From contig DIXD01000092.1 of the NCBI GenBank assembly GCA_002435985.1, forward strand, positions 1 to 19,504: a DNA stretch of 19,504 nucleotides. Direction: 5' to 3'. The notes below the pieces were generated by a model. It was not told where the DNA came from and ran no database searches. It worked only from the letters and a program-made list of their open reading frames with translations. Made by a program: the position numbers and the translations under genes. Positions 15,190-19,504 of the stretch are shown one piece after another (within the stretch, counting starts at the first letter, position 1; each line of letters opens with the position of its first letter). The stretch is from Spirochaetaceae bacterium UBA6089 (lineage in GTDB: Bacteria > Spirochaetota > Spirochaetia > Treponematales > Rectinemataceae).

Positions 15190-16386
15190 TTATTCCTCCA
15201 TACGTGAAGAACCATCCACCCTTATCCCCTCTTCCCAGGGAGGCAGGGATTTTTGTTCCGGTTGAGGCAGCGGAAGGTGAATGGTGAAGGTTGAGCCCTT
15301 TCCAGGGATCGATTCCACTGTGATTTCTCCGTTGTGTTCTTTTACGATCTTGAATGTGATGGTGAGGCCGAGTCCCGATCCGCTCTCTTTGGTGGTGAAG
15401 TAAGGTTCGAAGATTTTCGCCATGAGTTCTTCGGGAATACCTATCCCCGTATCGGAGACGGCGATCTGAAGTTCGTCGTTTTTCTCCTCGACAGAGATGG
15501 TCAGAACCCCGCCTTCAGGCATCGCGCCAATGGCATTTTTCATGATATTGAGCAGGGCCTGCTTCAGGTTCTTGCGGTCGATCATCACGTCGGGCAAGTC
15601 CGGCTCGATCTTGGTAACGATACGGATGTGCTGGTTCTCCGCCTCGTAGCGCATGAGCTCCACGACTTCGGCGACAACCTCTTCGGCTCGGTCGAGGATG
15701 AGGGTGATGTCCATGGGTCGAACCGCGAACAGAAAATCGACCACGATCGAGTTGAGTCGGTCTATTTCCTGTTCTACCAGAGAGATGTTGTGAAAAATCG
15801 ATGTAGTTTTTTTTGTGTAGTTTTTTTCGAGAATGCGACGGATGATGCCGAGTTGGATACGAATCGATGCCAGAGGATTCTTTATCTCGTGCGCCACGCC
15901 TGCAGCGAGGGTCGTGAGGGCAGCGAGGCTCTCTGCCCGCCTTAGCTGCGCTTCGCGTCGCCGTCTATCGGTGATGTCTTCTAGATGAATGAGGTTCCCC
16001 GAGATTTTGCCGTCAGAAAGAAGCGCCGATATATTTATCCTTATAACCCGTGTTCCGCCGGGCCTGTTGAGGAATATTTCCCGGTTTAGGACATTTTCGT
16101 CGGCGGTCAACACTTTCCGAAAAAAGTCGGCCAGATTGTCATCGTTCAACTGTTCCCATAGTGGAAGGTCTTGCGACCACGACACAAATCGGAATATTTT
16201 CTCTGCCGAACGGTTGATGAATAGTGGCTTATGCTCCAGGTCACACACGATGATCCCGTCGAGCGTCGAGTTCAGCGCTGCCTCATAGATGGAATTTTCG
16301 GCGGAGAGGTTTTTGATCATCTGCTTGAGCCCGTCGGGCGGGATACGGTCGATCCGTTTCAGTGCATTCTCATAGAGTGCTTTCAT
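15190..16386 (-). CDS. Cytoplasmic PAS-domain sensor histidine kinase, NtrB/AtoS-like
   Basis: The 398-residue kinase has no transmembrane segment. A PAS domain lies at about 32-140 (LDGIIVCDLEHKPLFINRSA), then the H-box AAGVAHEIKNPLASIRIQL with phospho-accepting H166. The ATPase domain follows: N-box ALLNIMKNAIGAM (277-289), G1 SDTGIGIP (311-318) and G2 GSGLGLTI (336-343). It should phosphorylate the regulator encoded directly downstream (stop and start abut). A signal sensed inside the cell, perhaps through the PAS domain, is an inference. The start overlaps the end of holB (ATGA). The helix after the H-box is encoded by a poly-A tandem repeat (15801-15827). It matches T. pallidum AtoS (TP0520, from memory) in position and architecture. 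Confidence 0.94.
   Translation of the reverse strand: MKALYENALKRIDRIPPDGLKQMIKNLSAENSIYEAALNSTLDGIIVCDLEHKPLFINRSAEKIFRFVSWSQDLPLWEQLNDDNLADFFRKVLTADENVLNREIFLNRPGGTRVIRINISALLSDGKISGNLIHLEDITDRRRREAQLRRAESLAALTTLAAGVAHEIKNPLASIRIQLGIIRRILEKNYTKKTTSIFHNISLVEQEIDRLNSIVVDFLFAVRPMDITLILDRAEEVVAEVVELMRYEAENQHIRIVTKIEPDLPDVMIDRKNLKQALLNIMKNAIGAMPEGGVLTISVEEKNDELQIAVSDTGIGIPEELMAKIFEPYFTTKESGSGLGLTITFKIVKEHNGEITVESIPGKGSTFTIHLPLPQPEQKSLPPWEEGIRVDGSSRMEE
15801..15827. repeat. Poly-A tandem repeat inside the kinase gene
   Basis: On the plus strand ATGTAG plus T8 is followed directly by GTGTAG plus T7. Read along the gene, this is A7CTACAC then A8CTACAT. The unit is 13-14 bp and so not a multiple of three, and the two copies are read in different frames (around EKNYTKKTTS, residues 187-196). 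The A runs stand out against the GC-rich surroundings. Confidence 0.85.
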
Positions 16387-17672
16387 GTCATTTCTCCAAA
16401 TATATCCGCAAAGGCTTCGAGTAAAAGTTCTGGTGAGCGATTGAATACACGGTATTGGACTCCTAGAGATCTCAATTTCGAAGAGAGGCGATCCACCTGC
16501 ACGATGAGCATAGCACTCGATGTGGCGTCGCCGGCGATCGACGCAAGCTGCCGAGCAACAGCCCTTAGAAAGATAAAAAAAGAGTCCACATATTGTGCGT
16601 TCTTTGCGCCGAAATTCCCCGTCTGTTCCGCGACGTCGCGCATCACTTCGAGGGCCGAGACCCGCGCGTCGCGTGCCTGTCGGGCGAGATTTGACGCTCT
16701 GTCTCCGCTCATGGCGGCATCCTTCTCCATAGCGCGGCCTAACAGGGCACCGACAAAGAGCGCCGCCTCTTTCTCTGCCTTGTCCGGAGGGAACGGACTC
16801 TTTCTGTGAAAGAATTCAGCGAGGTTTTCGACCTTTTCTTCGCTCTTGAAAAGCCGAGAGACAATGTGTTGCGCCTGAGTCGCAGTTCTCGGTTCGAAGC
16901 AGATAAGGCGAGACCGTGAGAGGATCGTGGCGATCATTGCGGCGCGTCTGGATGAAGTGAGTATGAATCGCACCGTGTCCGGTGGCTCTTCCAGCATCTT
17001 AAGCATAGCGTTGCGTGTGCTCTCGTTGGCGGTATCGGCGTTCTGAATGATGACGGTCTTGCGTTTGCCCACGGGGGCAAGGGTTGCCCATGCCGCCATA
17101 TTTCTCACCATGAAGACAGGAACCCCCTCAGGAACGAACGCTTCGAGCCCGGCGGTCGTTTCGACCACGCGGTTCACAACCATTTCCAATGACCGAGCTT
17201 TCGGATGAGCCTTTGAGGAAGAAAGAAGAAACTGAATTTCTTGAAGCTGTTCCTCGAGCGACTCGATCGATGGCACAGCCTTCGAGAGCCTTGTTTCTTC
17301 GCCCACCCACAGAACCGGATCGAATCGCTTCAGAAGTTTCCTTACAGAGCGCACGAAGGCATAGTACGAAGTCGGGGTTGGGGCTTGCAGAAAATACTCC
17401 GCAGTCACCAAAGTTTCCTGCGGAAAACTCCTCGGCCCGAAGAGCAAAAGGTCGGGGTGTGCGAGGCTTCTATGCAGGCTGCACTGTGCACATTCACAGG
17501 TCCATAGACCCTCTTTTTCACAGGAGAGCACGCGCGCGCACTCCAATGCCGCGGTCTGTTTGCCCGATCCTTCCGGCCCGGTAAACAGAAGGCTAGGAGG
17601 CACATTCCCTGCCGCAAGCATGGAGGAAAGTTGCTCCTTGACTCGGTCTTGAAAGAGCAGATTTTCGAACAC
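16383..17672 (-). CDS. holB: DNA polymerase III delta prime subunit (clamp loader), enlarged
   Basis: Delta prime is the stator subunit of the clamp loader that places the beta clamp on DNA. The 429-residue product has Walker A-like GPEGSGKQ (32-39), a cysteine cluster (C51, C59, C61, C64) at the zinc-module position, HPDLLLF (72-78) and the strongly conserved NADTANESTRNAMLKMLEEPP (211-231). At the usual SRC motif it reads SRS (252-254). Between HPDL and KTVIIQNAD there are about 130 residues where other bacteria have about 35-40, so roughly 95 extra residues are present, partly helical. The start is GTG 17672 with a weak AAGGG upstream. DnaX (gamma/tau) is less likely because the C-terminal domain is short and the neighbourhood is that of holB. 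Confidence 0.85.
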   Translation of the reverse strand: MFENLLFQDRVKEQLSSMLAAGNVPPSLLFTGPEGSGKQTAALECARVLSCEKEGLWTCECAQCSLHRSLAHPDLLLFGPRSFPQETLVTAEYFLQAPTPTSYYAFVRSVRKLLKRFDPVLWVGEETRLSKAVPSIESLEEQLQEIQFLLSSSKAHPKARSLEMVVNRVVETTAGLEAFVPEGVPVFMVRNMAAWATLAPVGKRKTVIIQNADTANESTRNAMLKMLEEPPDTVRFILTSSRRAAMIATILSRSRLICFEPRTATQAQHIVSRLFKSEEKVENLAEFFHRKSPFPPDKAEKEAALFVGALLGRAMEKDAAMSGDRASNLARQARDARVSALEVMRDVAEQTGNFGAKNAQYVDSFFIFLRAVARQLASIAGDATSSAMLIVQVDRLSSKLRSLGVQYRVFNRSPELLLEAFADIFGEMT

Positions 17673-17674
17673 GA

Positions 17675-18208
17675 CTAGTTACCCTTAAAGTTCTGGATGA
17701 TGTCTGGGATTTTCTCCCCGTCGAGCATGGGTGCGAGTGACCCACCGATGGCCGGCGCGATGATTGGTCCGAGCAATTGTACGTACAGCGATTTCTCGAG
17801 AATGGACTTCATGTCGACCAGAGGCTGAATCTGCAAAATGACGATGAATAGACCAACAACGATGAATCCTTCTGCAATCCCAAGGACGAGCCCAAGAATT
17901 CTGTCGAAGAAGTTGAGACTGCTCGCTTCGAGCCCCTGGCGCAGCATGCGCTCGATTATCTTCATGAGAACGAAGCCGAGGATGAAGCAAAGCAAAAATG
18001 CGATGATGTACTGGACTTGATACGGCAGCGATTGTGCGCCTAATTTCGGCAAAACCTCGGCGATGACCGTGTTGGAGAACAGAAGTCCCGCAAGAATGCC
18101 CACCGCAATCGATGCCACAGAGAGAACTTCGTGTACAATACCCCTCACGAAGCAGCGTGCTGCGAGAATGATCACCAATGCGCTGAAAATCCAGTCTATC
18201 GTGCTCAT
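17675..18208 (-). CDS. cvpA: CvpA family membrane protein
   Basis: The 177-residue protein has four hydrophobic segments, at about 5-22, 28-47, 65-85 and 103-126. The segment FFDRILGLVLGIAEGFIVVG (100-119) is the recognisable CvpA motif. CvpA was first noted for colicin V production in E. coli and is linked to envelope stress tolerance. Its biochemical role is unknown. The ATG overlaps the murG stop (ATGA), and holB starts 2 nt after its stop, so it belongs to the murG operon. The C-terminal third is probably extracytoplasmic or amphipathic. Confidence 0.88.
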   Translation of the reverse strand: MSTIDWIFSALVIILAARCFVRGIVHEVLSVASIAVGILAGLLFSNTVIAEVLPKLGAQSLPYQVQYIIAFLLCFILGFVLMKIIERMLRQGLEASSLNFFDRILGLVLGIAEGFIVVGLFIVILQIQPLVDMKSILEKSLYVQLLGPIIAPAIGGSLAPMLDGEKIPDIIQNFKGN

Positions 18209-19485
18209 GTCTCTTCCTTTGTCTGCTTCTCGAGCCTTGCCAAGAGCAGGCGGGCTATGAATTCGGCCGAAAGCATCTGTTTCTTGTCGGAGAGGTTTCT
18301 GTTGCCGAGCAGTGCCTCGGCAGTCTGGGCCGAGATGTGCGTAATAGAATAGCAGGCCCGGACCGCGGAATCGTATATCTCACGTTGCAGATATTTTTTT
18401 ACAGCATTGGCGAATGCAGGAGGGGAGATCTGGGCACCCTCGAGCACCGTGGCGGCCCCTGCCTGAGCGGCGAGCGCCGCATTCTCCACCTGATCGCCCC
18501 GAGTCCCTGGACCTGACAGTGGAATGAGGATCATCGGTTTGCCGAGCGAGGCTGCCTCCCACACCGTACCTGCGCCAGCCCTCCCCGCCACGATGGTCGA
18601 TGCGGCGTAAATGTCCGCGATCTCAAGGCCTATGTAGGGGAGAGGCCGATATGAGGCTCTAATGTTGTTGTCGTCGGGAATACTCGCCATCACTTCGTCG
18701 AAATTGGCCTTGCCCGTCTGATGCACGATCTGCACCGAGGGACAGAGGAGGGGCAGCGAGGCGAGGACGAGGTCGTTAACTTCTCTCGCGCCCTGGCTTC
18801 CTCCTAGCACGAAGAGCAAGGGCTTCTCTTTCACAAATCCGAGCATCGTAAGGCCGTGTTCCGCATCACCGCTGAAGAGGGAGGGGCGAACAGGATTTCC
18901 TACCCGGACGATCTTCGCGCGTATCGATTCGGGAAAATAGGCGGCGGTTGCCTCCCAGCTCGTTAAGATCAGCGAGGCTCTTTTGCTGTTAAGGCGGGTC
19001 GCAAGCCCGGGCGAGGTGTCCGACTCGTGCGTGATGACGGGAATACCGAACGATGTGGCCGCCCTGCATGGCGGCACGCTCACGTAGCCTCCCTTGGAAA
19101 AGAGAAGAGAGGGACAAAGGCTTTTGAGGATGGCTTTCGCCCTCATGTAGCCCGCGACGATTCGTCCCAGGTCCGTGACGTTGCGCAGCGAAAGTTCACG
19201 GCGGAACTTCCCCGAGGGAATTGCAAAATATTCTACGCCCTGTTCGGCCACGATGCTCCGATCGAGCTCCTTCTCCGAGCCGATCCAGGCGATTCTGCCC
19301 TGAAACCCCTGATGCCGCAGCTCCTCGATGACGGCCAGCCCCGGGTAGATATGACCCCCCGTGCCGCCGCCGGTGAATACGATACAGGGCTGTGGCTTTG
19401 CGCTGCTGGCTGCCGCAGCGGGCTGCGCCTCGCGGTGGATGGCATCCATGGTTTTACTCATGGGTCCGGTTCCGGCAGCTTCCAT
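18205..19485 (-). CDS. murG: UDP-GlcNAc:undecaprenyl-PP-MurNAc-pentapeptide GlcNAc transferase (MurG)
   Basis: MurG adds GlcNAc to lipid I on the inner membrane face, giving lipid II, and so acts directly after MraY. From ATG 19485 it has 426 residues in two Rossmann domains. The N-terminal loop is FTGGGTGGHIYPGLAV (37-52), followed by FSKGGYVSVPP (129-139) and HESDTSPGLATRLNSK (153-168). The C-terminal domain has VLGGSQGAREVND (226-238), VHQTGKANFDEV (254-265) and the UDP-GlcNAc site GRAGAGTVWEAASLGKP (301-317) with DQVENA (331-336). About 34 residues precede the conserved core, Ala/Gln-rich and untypical of MurG. Other starts are ATG 19461 and ATG 19449, none with a clear ribosome binding site. 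The frame is also open to the window edge, so the true start is unsettled. Confidence 0.95.
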   Translation of the reverse strand: MEAAGTGPMSKTMDAIHREAQPAAAASSAKPQPCIVFTGGGTGGHIYPGLAVIEELRHQGFQGRIAWIGSEKELDRSIVAEQGVEYFAIPSGKFRRELSLRNVTDLGRIVAGYMRAKAILKSLCPSLLFSKGGYVSVPPCRAATSFGIPVITHESDTSPGLATRLNSKRASLILTSWEATAAYFPESIRAKIVRVGNPVRPSLFSGDAEHGLTMLGFVKEKPLLFVLGGSQGAREVNDLVLASLPLLCPSVQIVHQTGKANFDEVMASIPDDNNIRASYRPLPYIGLEIADIYAASTIVAGRAGAGTVWEAASLGKPMILIPLSGPGTRGDQVENAALAAQAGAATVLEGAQISPPAFANAVKKYLQREIYDSAVRACYSITHISAQTAEALLGNRNLSDKKQMLSAEFIARLLLARLEKQTKEET

Positions 19486-19504
19486 AGTGGGCTGCGCCTC
19501 CCGG
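19417..19504. repeat. Pair of 19-bp direct repeats, 69 bp apart
   Basis: The two copies, 19417-19435 and 19486-19504, share 17 of 19 bases, with core GGGCTGCGCCTC. The 69-bp offset is 23 codons, so both encode REAQP in the MurG frame (REAQPT and REAQPA). The second copy touches the window edge, so further copies may lie beyond. Confidence 0.7.

Overview
The window is a gene-dense stretch (18 protein genes, no RNA genes seen, no gap above 21 nt) of moderately GC-rich bacterial chromosome. Gene order and protein motifs point to a spirochaete (Spirochaetota), probably a relative of Treponema. From memory, the block murF-mraY-ftsW-ftsQ-ftsA-ftsZ followed by dprA, topA, a xer gene and hslV-hslU matches Borrelia and, in part, Treponema. 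The block murG-cvpA-holB-sensor kinase-NtrC regulator matches a separate Treponema pallidum locus. The species cannot be named from the sequence alone.

Plus-strand block (1-13782): thirteen genes run head to tail. The 3' end of murF, then mraY and ftsW, serve peptidoglycan precursor and septal wall synthesis. ftsQ, ftsA and ftsZ build the divisome. A XerD-like recombinase, dprA, topA and a XerC-like recombinase handle DNA processing and chromosome topology. hslV and hslU form the ATP-dependent HslUV protease, and the last gene encodes a sigma-28 (FliA/WhiG) sigma factor. Neighbours overlap or nearly touch, with strong Shine-Dalgarno sequences inside the preceding gene, so this looks like one long operon with coupled translation. 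Its promoter lies upstream of the window, and I see no convincing internal promoter.

Minus-strand block (19504-13786): murG, cvpA, holB (clamp-loader delta prime), a soluble PAS/histidine kinase and a sigma-54-type response regulator also overlap or abut, forming a second operon read toward the first. The two operons meet tail to tail with 3 bp between the stop codons and no obvious intrinsic terminator.

The content is mostly conserved core machinery, and I do not see an undescribed defence or mobile system. The points worth a second look are these: a sigma-28 gene sits where a flagellar operon normally follows hslU; ftsA very probably starts at a CTG codon; delta prime carries an insertion of roughly 95 residues; the kinase gene holds a poly-A tandem repeat; and the MurG reading frame runs open to the window edge with a repeated in-frame motif.
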